A program made the position numbers and the translations under genes. From Myoxocephalus aenaeus (lineage: Eukaryota; Chordata; Actinopteri; Perciformes; Cottidae), in assembly GCA_038501785.1 (NCBI GenBank), contig JBAMJR010000350.1:707501-771500 (forward strand): a stretch of 64,000 nt of DNA, in the 5' to 3' direction. Numbering within the stretch: the stretch's first letter is position 1; each line of letters begins with the position of its first letter. The notes below the pieces were generated by a model. The model saw only the letters and a program-made list of their open reading frames with translations, was not told the origin of the DNA and ran no database searches. Of the stretch, positions 10,464 to 21,990 are shown one piece after another.

Positions 10464-10985
10464 AGTCAGGTCCATAAATATTTAGACATTGACACATTTT
10501 TCATTATTTTGGCTCTGTACACCACAACAATGGAGTTGAAATAAAAAAAATTAAGATGTGGTTTAAGTGCAGACTTTCAGCTTTAATTTGAGGGTATTTA
10601 CATCCAAATCAGGTGAACGGTGTAGGAACTACAACAAATGTATAAGTGGCCACCCCGTTTTTAAAGGGACCAAAAGTAATTGGACAAATTAATATAATCA
10701 TAAATCTAATTGTCACTTTTAATACTTTGTTGAAAATCCTTTGCAGTCAATGACAGCCTGAAGTCTGGATTCCATAGACATCACCAGACGCTGGGTTTCG
10801 TCCCTGGTGATGCTCTGCAGGCCTCTACTGCAACCGTCTTCAGTTCCTGCTGCTTCTTGGGGCATTTTCCCTTCAGTTTGGTCTTCAGCAAGTGAAATGC
10901 ATGTTCAATTGTATTCAGGTCAGGTGATTGACTTGGCCATTGCAGAACATTCCACTTCTTTGCCTTAAAAAAGATTACTTTCAAC
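10464..10985 (-). mobile_element. Tc1/mariner-type transposon relic
   Basis: The left terminus begins after a TA dinucleotide with cagtcaggtccataaatatt (10465-10484), a terminal sequence common in fish Tc1/mariner elements. On the minus strand a fragment near 10880-10950 reads WPSQSPDLNTIEH, the hallmark 'SPDLNPIE' block with the third catalytic acidic residue of the Tc1 DDE transposase, followed by the C-terminal KLKGKCPKKQQEL region. The upstream part of the transposase and the other terminus are missing, so it is dead. Confidence 0.8.
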
Positions 10986-11408
10986 TAAACACATTTGATA
11001 CTGTTGATGCCTTGCGCATATTTTAATAATCATAACGTTATCAAGCACATAATTTTCAAGCGCAACACCCATGTCAAATATGTAATATATATAAAAAATA
11101 GAAATTTGCAAGAATTTCAAAAATCCTTTGTTCCGTTTAGTTTTCTCTATCATTCTTGGTGCGACTTAATCGCGGCTTTTGTTAGAAACCACCGCCTGGA
11201 CTGTCTGGACATCTCCAAGTCAGTACGGGTGTACCGATACGTCGATATCGATCCAATTATCAAGTGAATACATCAATACGCATCATCTTTAGGAAACGCC
11301 TTTATTTTGAAATTCCAATTCGTCTGAGCCTTCCAGTGATAAAGCAGTCAAAACATATTTCAGATTCTTCCTGCAATTTGACAAAAAATTTAACCGATTG
11401 TGTCTTAT

Positions 11409-11453
<45 letters not shown>

Positions 11454-12035
11454 ACATATACATACACATATATAAATAATCGTATCGAACCCAGGCCCCC
11501 CTGAAATAAATCAAAGCGAAATCGTATCGTGGCAGACAGTGATAAAGAAAATGTTGTATCGTTTGTCCAAAGAATCAATAGAATAATATCGTATTGTGAG
11601 AAAATAGAAATCAAGAAGCAATAATTCACTCTCGACAGGTAGACTTCATCTAAATAAAAATCATTTATTTGTCATTAATATGATCAGCATTCTATCTAGC
11701 GAGAGTCCACCATGCCACTTTCAGAAGTGGAGTAGTGCCAAGACGTCCGTCTGACATGTCTGTCGGGGGAGAGGACTTGTACAGGCTCACATCGTGTTGA
11801 TGCATCATGCTGATGCAAACAAACAGGGGAGGATATAAAGGAGGGACAACAGAGAGAGAGAGAGAGAATTGTCTTTAAGAGTTAGTTTGTCCTTGTCGAC
11901 CTACATGACACTGAGCTGGGGAGCCTGACCAAGTTCACTGGTCAGGCTGCTGGACAGGGAACCAGGACAAGCCAATCACGGACTGATACAGAGGAGGAGG
12001 GCGTGTGTGTGCGTTTGTATCGAAGTGCGCTTAAG

Positions 12036-12121
<86 letters not shown>

Positions 12122-12497
12122 CTGGTCAGAGTTACTTTGATCTATTGTCACTGTACACCTGTCAAAAAGTTACTGTCACAACTGGGTACAAAGCTGAGGA
12201 ATCAAACAGCTTCTTTTTCTTCTTCTTCTTCCAAATCTGGCGAGAGAAAAAGAAGGGACACCATTAAAAAAAAAAAAAAAAAACATTTAACATGACTTTT
12301 TTCTCGTCTCAGACAAAACAGGTCGGTGACGATTTGCTCGTGTGACGCAGATCGGATTGTTTTTTTCGGAGCATTGTGAAAGACTGAATCATTTTGGGTA
12401 TTCTACCACCTAAATGTGCAAGTTGTCAAATGATTTTCTCATTCAAAAAAATAAAAAAGTATACATCGTATACATTCGTCTAACGGTTACCTGTGTT
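10986..12497. other. Intergenic / csnk2a2 3' flank with microsatellites
   Basis: Holds a (TA)n run at 11413-11450, surrounded by repeated 'atcgtatcg' and 'cgatacgtcgatatcgat' phrases typical of degraded hAT ends, a 4x GAGA run at 11851-11867, and a long (GT)n run at 12037-12120. The csnk2a2 3' UTR must occupy the right end; a possible minus-strand AATAAA is at 11668-11673. No other gene was seen. Confidence 0.5.
12037..12120. repeat. (GT)n microsatellite, about 84 bp
   Basis: Uninterrupted GT dinucleotides downstream of csnk2a2. The apparent poly-Thr/His and poly-Cys/Val reading frames across it are artefacts of the repeat. Confidence 0.97.
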
Positions 12498-14464
12498 TCA
12501 TCGCGTCGTAGCGTTGCCACTGGATACCATGTTGTTGTCAGAGTTTGACAGAGACTGCTCCTTAATTACAGGGTCTGCAGGAGGAGAGAGAGGAACATGT
12601 GGATTCTAAAAGAGACTACAAGCGGGCAGCAGAGCGGTTATGAATGGAGGACCGGACCGAGGGTGTGTGTGTGTGTCTCTCTCTTGCTTACAGAAGTAAG
12701 GGTGCTCCATGGCCTCTGTGGCGGTCAGCCTCTGTTGGTGGTCGTAGCGTAGCAGCTTGTCCAGCAGGTCCAGAGCTTCAGGACTCACCAGGTGCTGGTT
12801 CTCCGTCTGCACAAACTGCTCCCAGCGCTTCCTGCTCTGCCTGCAGAGACACGACGACAACCACCACCACCGCTGAGGGGACGTCTACTGAAGGCGCTGA
12901 CCAATGAGCTCTTGTTCAGTTTTTGTATTTTATCCATCTGGTTTATTAAAACGAGGTGATTTGCAGACATTCAGTGGCCGCAATCCAGTCTTTGTGAATT
13001 TTCCCGTCAGTGTTTACAGGGGAAACTCGACAGCGTACCTTTAAGAGTTTCCCTCCCAAGTTTCCCCTCATCACATTCCAAGGAAAAGGTGGACTAATGT
13101 TTGTTACTGCCACTGTGGTGCAGTTTAAACCCCACAGGCAGCGTCTTTGAGAATCTCATGATTTCATATTGTTAAAACTGATTTGTTTTGTAATAAAAGA
13201 TCATTTCAAAATGCCGTTTTCCAGAGTCAGAGGAGGTCACATGCAGCACTGAAAAATAACTGATTTAGGCGCTTTCAGTGTGTGACTTAGGGACTTTAGC
13301 GGGACCGGACACTTCTGATATTTGCACCATGTCACTTTGCTGCCCCCTTGGGAAGTTTGTGCGAGAGCATGATGGGAAAGTGGGAGTGGACTTACTGTCC
13401 CAGCAGGTCTTTGAAGCGCGGGTCCAGTTCAATGTGGTATTTGCGCAGGTAGCCGAACAGCTCGTCCGTCCCCAGGACCTTGGCAATTCGCACCAGCTAA
13501 AAAGAATAAAAAAGGAAACAAAAACACACAACGGATTAAACATAATAATATAACATAAGAAATATAATGAAATCATTGTCACATTATGCAACATACTACA
13601 CAGGAGGCCCCGCGTCTCCGGGCTGAGAAGCCAGGCAGACCTTTGGATTTGTTTTGTGTTTTTCCAGGAGGTGTTCGTAAAAAAATTAAAAAAAATTAAA
13701 AAAAAAAAAATCAGTAAATCAATGATCCTCGCTCATCTGGCTCCATCCACGTGAACATGCTGCTGCCATCATTAGTGTCCAGGATAACTTAACAGGACAA
13801 TTGGCAAATGACTAAGACTAAAAAATGTAAATTAAAAAGCTGACAAAACCAACACCAGTCGGAGCTGCAGGTGTGTGCCGGACGCACCTGGTCGTAGTTG
13901 TCTTGTCCATGGAAGAAAGGCTCTTTCTGAAAGATCATACTGGCCAGCATACAGCCCAAGCTCCACATGTCTAGGCTGTAATCATACATCTGAAACACAA
14001 GATCATCAAACAGCACTGCCGATGATGAAAACACAGACGTCAGAATTATCCATGTGTGCTGACAAACGTTCTCTCAAATGTAACTGGCAACGGGTTTTTT
14101 TAAACACACGTGTGTTTTTCTAGTGAAAGGTGTTTAAAGATGGGCTGGTTCAAAGTGTAGGTGTGTGTGTGTGTGTGAGAGAGTGTGAGTGTGTGTGTGT
14201 GTGTGTTAGTTACCTGGTAGTCCACCAGGAGTTCGGGGCCTTTGAAGTACCGTGATGCCACTCTGACGTTGTATTCCTGGGACGGGTGGTAGAACTCTGC
14301 TAAACCCCAGTCTATAAGGCGGAGCTAAGGAAACACACAATTCATCCTCATTCAAATTCACACAACATAAAACAATAATAATAATGGAGAGTGTTGTATA
14401 ATGTAAAGTGTAGCTTAACAGGTGAAACCTACCACCACGTTTGGTTAGAGAAACATGCAGTTAA

Positions 14465-14533
<69 letters not shown>

Positions 14534-17500
14534 GAAGTGTAATTATTCAAAAAGCCCTAGTGGTTGCAGAGATACACCTTTTTAGTTTGGGGATGCAATT
14601 TTCGAGCAGAGGCCTAAAAATAGGTTGGTTTTCTATTGGTTAAGTGATCATCAGTGTGTCCCATAATGCGCCGGTGGCCAAGTGGATTTATTATTATTTT
14701 ATGATTCATACGTGGTGTAAAGAGATGCACATTCAGGGTTTGTGTTCATCAGTGCATTACACGCTGCACATATGCTGTAACCACACTATTCGTTTTAATT
14801 ATATATTAAGGCGTTTGTGTCCTTCTTCAGTTGCTGAAAGAAGATTAGCACCACGTGGAAAAAGAAATAAGGCCTCATGCTTTTAAAGTTAGAATTTTGA
14901 GAAGATAGAATTTGGGGATCCACGTCAAGACAAGTTTCAAAATTACTACTTGAATCTCCAAATTACTTATTTGTTGCTAATATTGAGGTTAATCTTAAAA
15001 TTTCAATTTTGTTATTTTTACTTGACCATATATCCACAAAGTGCATGTATGTCCGCGTCTAATCGATCTCCTCAGCAGATCACAACATGTGACAAATCTA
15101 AGGTGATAAGCAGCCTGTGGGGTTAGTCCACATCTGTTTTAGCCCGGTGCCCTCTGCTGGCCAAGGCTGGAAGTGCACAAGGCTTTCTTGGCCAAGGTAT
15201 ATTTGGGCTGCGGTCGAATAGTCATTTTGGTGAGGAACCTTCCTAACTGAGTGAAATGACCCGGAAGTACCTAAGTGGCCGCCATGATAAGTGCCGGTCG
15301 AATTGTCCAAACGCAAAGGAAAGGAGCTTCAATGCTTCCTAATTTAGCTCCTTTAGCATAGGAACCACTGGACCTTCCTTTACGAAAGGAGAGGAGATAA
15401 TGCCGACCCACAATTCCTTGCGGCGGCAACATTTAAAGTGACGTATCATTCGGCCGTTCACGAGAACAGACGATCATGACCGACAAACGCAGATCATGTA
15501 AATAACCGTTGCTGTAACTTGGAAATACTTTCAATAATCTGTTAAACCGGCTGGAAAACTACGAACGTTACGTTTCTGAAAACTGCTGTAAAGTGATCAA
15601 ACTGCTGTAAAGTGATCAAACTGCTGTAAAGTGATCAAACTGCTGTATTTCATATTCTCTCTCTGGTGTTGAACTGCAGCTTCTGCCCTCATTATTTTAT
15701 TTCACTTTAATTAAAGAGTTAAACTGGACGAGCTCTTCAGTCTGACTCATGTTTCTGATTATCATCTTTTTAATCAACTATTTTGTCACATTACAATAAA
15801 ACATATCAAGTCAACACGAGTTGTGTGGTGTTTCATAAACTGTTGTCTGCATATTTTTATGATCAGATTATAATCTGCATATAAACCATAAGAACAAAAA
15901 GGGAGATGAGACACACATATATGACACACATCGTTAGTGGGATAACGTATTTAATTCAGCATGTTTGAAACTGAACAAAGAGAGTTTAGTAACTTTGTAC
16001 TCTCTGTGAAAAATACGTTGGTTTCACTTTCATATTCCTTCGTTCATTTCTATTCCAACCTCGTTATTAAAGTAATACTATGAACCGGGTTGTTTATGTC
16101 GTTATGACACAACACTGTAAGAAGACGGACAAAGTATCTAAGCTGCGCTTTTTGTAGTCCATCTTCGGAACATTGTAGTTTCACCGCTGCAGACTGACTG
16201 ACGTCACTGACATGCGCCTGCCGTCGCGTCATAACTACGTCTCTTAGGGAAAGTGGAGTCGGATTTGCCAAACACCGCGGTTGTCTTCTCCTAACTCCTT
16301 ATGGATTCTCCTTCCCATCTTTCCTTAACTAGGGTTGTCCTCTTTTCGAAAAAAAAAAGTGTCCGGCAGGGATTTAAAAAACATCCGGGATTTTGCCTCG
16401 GCGGGGCGCCCCCCTGAAGAAACCCTCCGCCCCCCTGTAATTTTCTCGATAGCTCCAGATCACAAGTTGTCATTTAAGTTTCTCTTTCCTATAGAACAGG
16501 TCTACACCTTGTTCTGTTATTAAACAAACTAAACGGACGTATTTTATTGATCTTATCTACATGACAGCTTGTCACGTTGGTTTCTAAATGGTCGCGTTAA
16601 CACTTCTCCTCTGCTCTGCATCGCGAACAGCGGAGTTCCCATCCGATGCGCACACAGGTGAGCACTGAGCACACAGCAGCGGACAGAGAGCATCGAAAAA
16701 TATGTCGCGTGAAAAGCAGACCGCTATATCTGCGTTTTAAACGCTCCCAGGGTGAAGATGGCAACAGCAGCTCTCATGTGAGGAGCACCGGAGCAACTCT
16801 CCTGAACCCGGAGCAGCTCTCCTGCTCCAGGTGAAAGAGACAAAGTGCTCGTGTCTTCTACCAACAATGAGCTGCTGGCTTCACATATTACAGAAGTACA
16901 AAGTACACGGACATAAAACTAAGTCATTAATAAATACATGGAGAAAAGCCTGTACTTTAGGGTAAATGTTTACGTTATGCCGTTAACAGGTTACGCTTGC
17001 GCATAGCGACTCGCCGACTTTTGGCTCTTTGCCAGAAGTCTCCGTGACGTCCTTCCTGCTGCTGCGTCTCTCAAAACAGAAAACAGATCTCAGATCAACG
17101 TTGAACATGAATTGTATCAAATCTACAACCCCGTTTATAAAGATGTGTAGAGGCTCACTGCTCCACTAATACTGATGCAACCTAATGCTCACATATCAGC
17201 ACTCATTCTGTTTGGCAAAAAAAAAAAAATAGCTTATTGTTTTCCACAATGAGCTATTTAGTAGTAACTAAATATTAGTTATTTTTTGCACAGATATAAC
17301 TTTATTTTCATTGTTCTAAGTGATTGCAATTTAAAAATAAAAAAAATGTCTGGAGCAATCTGATTTACTTGAAAGTGATTGCAATTTTCTTTATTCTGTT
17401 ATTTATAAAAGCACAGATGGAGTCACAAAATGAAGTTATTTACAGAAAAAGTTTGAGAACCACTACTTTAAGTGTTTGTGTCGGTGTCGTCGCACCCCCC

Positions 17501-18353
17501 GAAGCTGTAAACCTAGGGGAAACACTGTATATAAAGTATTTATTATTTATATTTTTTTATTTATCATTATTGCTTCAATATATGGACAAGACACATTAAA
17601 GAAGCACTGGACTAAATGCCACAAAAAAGATTTGTTTTACATTTGCACTTTTGTTAAAGTTCAATAAACAGATGTTCATATAGTCATTTGTGTCATTTTT
17701 GTCATTTCATTTGTGACATTTGTATGCATTCACATATATTCATATGCGGCATGCTATACACTACTACCCCCCCCCCCCCCCCCCCCCCGCGACGAAGTGT
17801 CCTCTTTTTCACAAACTCAAATCTGGTCACCCTACCTTAACCCCGTGACGTTTCCAGAGAGGTTAAGGAAACGTGCTTAGGGTTAGACGTTAGGAGGTCA
17901 TTATTTGACTATTCGACCGCAGCCCTGATGCCATATTTGGTTAAAAAAAAGAAAAGAATCTACAGCAATACTGCCCACTAGTTATAGTCACTAGTAACAG
18001 CCAGTCGTTATGGCTACTAACATGGATGGAAATTATTCTGACTGTACTCGAACATTCCAGCGTCACCACATAAGAGCCAACGCCGAGGCATTACCAAGCA
18101 ACAATAACCTCTTCAAATCGGGGAGAGTAAGGAAACAAGTGTGAGTGAGAGAGTGAGAGTGAGAGAGGGTGAGAGAATATTCAGAGTGGGTGGGTTTGTG
18201 AAGACAAAAATAAAATAGGACTATATGGGGCACCACCTACCTTTCTCAACTGGTGGTCGATCATCACATTGTGGGGTTTGACGTCACGGTGCATGATTCC
18301 CATACTATGACAGTAGTCCAGTGCCTGGCAGGCAGGCAGACACGCACGCACGC

Positions 18354-18410
<57 letters not shown>

Positions 18411-21196
18411 TGTGTGTGCGGTACACAGTATTTTTTTATTCCCAGGACCTTGCCAAAAATGGAGACTAATTGGGAAAATGTCTGATTCATGAGATGAAAC
18501 TCTTTTTCTTTTCTTTTTTAAAGGGCGAAAAGGAGAAATCAAAAGTCTCACCTTTAGTAGTTCATACATATAGAAACGGATATCATAATCGGTCAACTTC
18601 TGATACAACTCCTGTGGGAAAACCACATTTATGTCAGAATGTAGGTTGAAATTAGAAAGTAAAATATATATAAATGATTAAGCCACTACAACATGGGACG
18701 CTCCAATCCCCTTGCACCTTGAAGTCTGTGTTATTGATGCATTCAAAGACGAGCGCTGGAGTTCTGGACTGCGCCGCCACCGCAGACAGACCGAGAGGGA
18801 AGGGAGACGAGAAACAGTCAAATAAAACCAGCAAGAATGACGTCGCCGCTTCACGTTTAGAGCAAACCGTCCCAAAAGAAACGCTGACTGTAATAATAAT
18901 TTTCTAACGCCCTGATCCCAAACAAAAAGGACCCCTGCACCCCTGACGCCCTCGCCAAAAATCAGTGGGCTTTCATGGCCTAAAAAGATTCTTCCTTCCT
19001 GGTGAGGTATTCAGGTTGGTTTCCAGCACGGTGTTCAGACCGGAGATAAAAGGGAAGCAGCCCATTGGTAAAACTCTGTAAACTACATGGCAGAGAAATA
19101 CACTTTAATGTCAGAGAAGACACTGTGGTCATTTTATTACGGATGCACAGAAACAATATATTAAAGTACTGGAGCTGTATTTTTGCCCATATTAAGTGGA
19201 ATCTGAAAAGTGAAGCCAATGCAAAGTGCCATCCCCTTGTATTCTTTCTAAATGGCCAGCAGGGGGCGACTCTTCTGGTTGCAAAACAAAAAGTCTGATT
19301 GTATCAAAGTCTATGAGAAGATGACTCTACTTCTCTCTTGGTTTATTCCCTCAGTAAACATGAGTGTATGTCTCAATCTCTAGTTTCAAGTCTTCTTCAA
19401 TACAGCATGATGTTCATTTAGTAAAGTATGCTCCATTTAGATTGAAAAGTATTCACTCTTGATTATAGTAAAGAAGTAACTTTTTTTATTTTTTTTAAAA
19501 AGGTCCGCTAAAATGAGTTCCCCCAATTAATTTCACAGTTAACGACGGTGGAGGTGACAGTGGTTACGCCCACTTCTTACACGTCTATGGTGTTGACCGG
19601 ACGGGAAAACTGTTTGTTAAAATGAAGATACAAATATCAGAAACAAATAAATTGTTGCAATGACATAATGTCACTATATTGTCACTCCTAGCGCAGGAGA
19701 GGAAAACTGCTAGCTACCATGGCTAATTCTAATAGTTTGCGCAACCAAGCCAAATAGAGAAATATTTGTAAAGAAAATAATAATAAAATGATTTACACAC
19801 GTCTTATGAGGAAGGAAATGCATTCAGCGTGTTTGTTGAACCTCAATACACAACAACCAGACAGCCGTTAGCGAGCCTACCACGGGGTCTTTGACCGTGT
19901 CCACCAGCCGGATGATGTTGGTCCCGCCTCGCAGGTTCTCCAGGATCTTGATCTCTCGCTTGATCTTCTTCTTCTTGACCGGCTAAAATAAATAAAAAAT
20001 AAAAAAAATCACATCAAGATGTAAATTCGGGGAGGTTTGTCCATGAGCTACACATCCTGACGTCATGTTCGAGGAACCTGCAGTTTCCTGACTTCTCATT
20101 TTGAAGTCATTTATGTGCTCAATCCAAAAATCTAAATATGCTCAGTTTACCGGAAGACTAGTACAGCGAAATTACACTCCATTTACAGGTGGACACACAC
20201 ACACACACACACACACCTTCAGGATCTTGACCACCACCTTCTCGTTGTTGGTGATGTTGATGGCCTCAAACACCTCGCTGTACTTCCCTCTGCCCAGCTT
20301 GCGGACCAGCTGGTAGTCCTCCTGGTTGCTATGGGGACGGACAGAGACAACAGCGAGAGAGGACAGAGGACCAGTCACTCAGTGATGGGAGGAGAGAGGA
20401 CCAGTCACTCAGTGATGGGAGGAGAGAGGACCAGTCACTCAGTGATGGGAGGAGAGAGGACCAGTCACTCAGTGATGGGAAGAGAGAGGACCAGTCACTC
20501 AGTGATGGGAGCAGAGAGGACCAGTCACTCAGTGATGGGAGGAGAGAGGACCAGTCACTCAGTGATGGGAGGAGAGAGGACCAGTCACTCAGTGATGGGA
20601 GGAGAGAGGACCAGTCACTCAGTGATGGGAGGAGAGAGGACCAGTCACTCAGTGATGGGAGGAGAGAGGACCAGTCACTCAGTGATGGGAGGAGAGAGGA
20701 CCAGTCACTCAGTGATGGGAGGAGAGAGGACCAGTCACTCAGTGATGGGAGGAGAGAGGACCAGTCACTCAGTGATGGGAGGAGAGAGGACCAGTCACTC
20801 AGTGATGGGAGCAGAGAGGACCAGTCACTCAGTGATGGGAGGAGAGAGGACCAGTCACTCAGTGATGGGAGCAGAGAGGACCAGTCACTCAGTGATGGGA
20901 GCTGCTGCTGAGGCGCAATCACAGCTAGACGAACACTAACAGACACCTGGTCCCTCTGGTCACATGCACCCAGTAGCCGCGGTGGTCTGACGTCACATGC
21001 ACCCAGTAGCCGCGGTGGTCTGACGTCACATGCACCCAGTAGCCGCGGTGGTCTGACGTCACATGCATGCAATGGGACAGAAATGTCCTCACTTCCAGTT
21101 GGGCACGTGGGCCTCGTAGTCCCAGTACTCCCGGCTCTTCAGGGTGTTGACGTCTGCGTACACACGGGACTTGCTACCGGCCACCGGACCCGGCAT
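12498..21196 (-). CDS. csnk2a2: Casein kinase II catalytic subunit alpha' (CK2 alpha prime)
   Basis: Constitutively active Ser/Thr kinase that phosphorylates acidic-site substrates and pairs with CK2 beta in nucleus and cytosol. Eleven coding exons, minus strand: 21196-21093, 20328-20217, 19982-19881, 18768-18718, 18611-18552, 18324-18241, 14324-14214, 13989-13888, 13496-13396, 12840-12692, 12574-12498. They join in frame to 350 codons plus stop, the length I recall for human CSNK2A2. Visible motifs: Gly-rich loop GRGKYSEV (48-55), catalytic Lys69 (VVVKILK), Lys-rich substrate stretch PVKKKKIKR at exon 3, HRDVKPHN with Asp157, and the CK2-type DWG (Asp176) in place of DFG. The short C-terminus (VSSGNATTR) and the INNTDFK, LDLLDKLLRYDHQQRL segments favour alpha' over alpha, whose tail is longer. 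The start ATG at 21196 gives the expected MPGPVAGSKSRVYADVN. Intron 6 (3.9 kb) carries a transposon block and intron 1 two minisatellites. Confidence 0.95.
14467..14532. repeat. (GT)n microsatellite in csnk2a2 intron 6
   Basis: Uninterrupted GT run of about 66 bp, 140 bp from exon 7. Confidence 0.96.
15582..15647. repeat. 19-bp tandem repeat, 3.5 copies
   Basis: The unit actgctgtaaagtgatcaa occurs at 15582-15600, 15601-15619 and 15620-15638 with no mismatch, then a partial copy to 15647. It lies within the terminal-inverted-repeat element. Confidence 0.95.
16329..17836. mobile_element. Nested DNA-transposon fragments
   Basis: A degraded segment begins with tagggttgtcctcttttc (16329-16346) and finishes with gtcctctttttcacaaactc...ggtcaccctac (17799-17836), a loosely inverted pair. 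Inside, 16880-17464 matches the hAT element at 8803-9844 (shared tacaaagta-cacggacataaaac and ctcaaaacagaa-cagatctcag text, and the agtttgagaaccact end at 17450-17464 with its last base altered). Another terminus-like phrase, taaacctaggggaaacactg, ends near 17526. Confidence 0.5.
17767..17788. repeat. Poly-C / poly-G homopolymer run
   Basis: Twenty-two consecutive C residues at the edge of a transposon fragment. Runs of this length are rare and error-prone in sequencing, so the exact count should not be trusted. Confidence 0.9.
18344..18405. repeat. (CA)n microsatellite next to csnk2a2 exon 6 acceptor
   Basis: On the minus strand the tract reads (TG)n then TGCG-rich sequence and ends about 20 bp before the exon 6 acceptor at 18325-18326. 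It therefore replaces the usual pyrimidine tract, leaving only tctgcctgcctgccag. Confidence 0.9.
20360..20902. repeat. 30-bp minisatellite, about 18 copies
   Basis: The unit aggaccagtcactcagtgat plus gggaggagag is repeated about 18 times head to tail with period 30 and very few variants (ggagag, gcagag or aagagag at one position). It lies in csnk2a2 intron 1, starting about 30 bp from exon 2. Because 30 is divisible by 3, both strands are open across the array (202 and 247 codons); these frames are repeat artefacts and not genes. Confidence 0.97.
20960..21067. repeat. 33-bp minisatellite carrying CRE palindromes
   Basis: Three exact 33-bp units (20960-20992, 20993-21025, 21026-21058) and a partial fourth. 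Each junction contains TGACGTCA, the full cAMP-response-element palindrome, at 20988-20995, 21021-21028 and 21054-21061. The array ends 25 bp from the csnk2a2 exon 1 donor. Confidence 0.95.
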
Positions 21197-21990
21197 GGCG
21201 AGACCCGTGGCTGTGTCTGCTGGGGGAGGGAGTGGGGAGGGTTTACCGGTAACTGGACTTCAGCTGACCGGGTGGGAGTGAAGAGGAACACGGTGGGAAG
21301 GAAGGGGGACTGAGAGAAGAAGCCCCGTGGTCGGCGTGTCAGAAGCAGCAGCAGCTGGGAGACATCGGGGTGATGACGTGAAGAGCAAACGGACCCCGAG
21401 GAGGAGGAGGAGGAGGAGGAGGAGGATGAAGCGGTGTCGGTGATTTAAATATCACGGGTTAGAACTCTGAGGTAACGGTCGTTTCGGGCCCTAAATCCAA
21501 AACGTTAGGGGTCCAGAGTGAGCTATCAGTCAGCCGTTGAGACGGATGATGATCGGTAGCGGGGATGAGGATGATGATGATGGAGGAGCGATGTTGTTAG
21601 CTAACGTTAGCCAGCGATGCTACTTCAGCGCGGAGGTGTCGCACCGACGGGGAGCGCTGGGCGCCGCGCACCACCATCAGCGGAGCCCGCGTCATGTGCG
21701 ACCGGCTGTGCGGGGGAGCGGCGACTCGTTGGGGGTAAAAGGGGGGACCGGGACCGGGACCAGACGGACAGGGGCCCGGGGTCCTGGGGGTTCCTCTGCA
21801 GCCACAGACCTCCCCGGTGGTCGAGAGCGCAGGGGGAGGGAAGCGGATCGCGACTGAAGAGGAGCGAGCGAGCCGCCCGGATGCGAAGCCGCTGGCTGCC
21901 GGGGCGGAGAGGAGCGATGTCGCGCTGAGCCGCGACACAGCGACCCCTAGCGGGGAGGATGTGCAGGGGCGGGGATTGGGGGCTTTATTT
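21197..21990 (-). promoter_or_regulatory. csnk2a2 5' UTR and CpG-rich promoter region
   Basis: Sequence upstream of the csnk2a2 ATG is strongly CpG rich (most clearly 21600-21960) and includes a (GGA)n purine run at 21400-21427. Open frames on both strands here are consequences of high GC and show no domains. No TATA box was obvious, consistent with a housekeeping CpG-island promoter. The transcription start cannot be fixed from sequence alone. Confidence 0.55.

Larger units (their letters stand above)
15205..17925. mobile_element. Terminal-inverted-repeat element with nested repeats in csnk2a2 intron 6
   Basis: GGGCTGCGGTCGAATAGTCA at 15205-15224 is repeated as an exact reverse complement at 17906-17925, 2.7 kb apart and wholly inside the intron. 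The inner 20-40 bp beyond the perfect part are only loosely related. No convincing target duplication flanks it (gtatattt left, tgatgcca right). The interior has a triple 19-bp repeat, hAT-derived fragments and a poly-C run, and no intact transposase. It looks like an old DNA transposon or composite that later received other insertions. Confidence 0.65.

Noticed and set aside
12037..12120. Poly-His/Thr and poly-Cys/Val reading frames across (GT)n runs here and elsewhere
   Set aside because: Dinucleotide microsatellites are open in most frames and encode only two-residue alternations.
20360..20902. CRISPR-like appearance of regular 30-bp repeats
   Set aside because: Units are directly adjacent with no variable spacers, and the setting is a vertebrate intron.
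20329..21072. 247-codon (minus) and 202-codon (plus) open frames with repeated LLPSLSDWSS / RTSHSVMGGE units
   Set aside because: They are translations of the 30-bp minisatellite in csnk2a2 intron 1. The period is a multiple of three, so stops never appear; there is no other coding evidence.
12498..21196. Assignment of the kinase as csnk2a1 (CK2 alpha)
   Set aside because: Length of exactly 350 aa, the short divergent tail, LDLLDKLLRYDHQQRL and TNIIRLVDTVKDPV favour csnk2a2; csnk2a1 has a longer Gly/Pro/Ser tail.
21537..21938. Several 70-113-codon frames on both strands upstream of csnk2a2
   Set aside because: GC-rich promoter region with overlapping open frames on both strands and no recognisable motif or splice structure.
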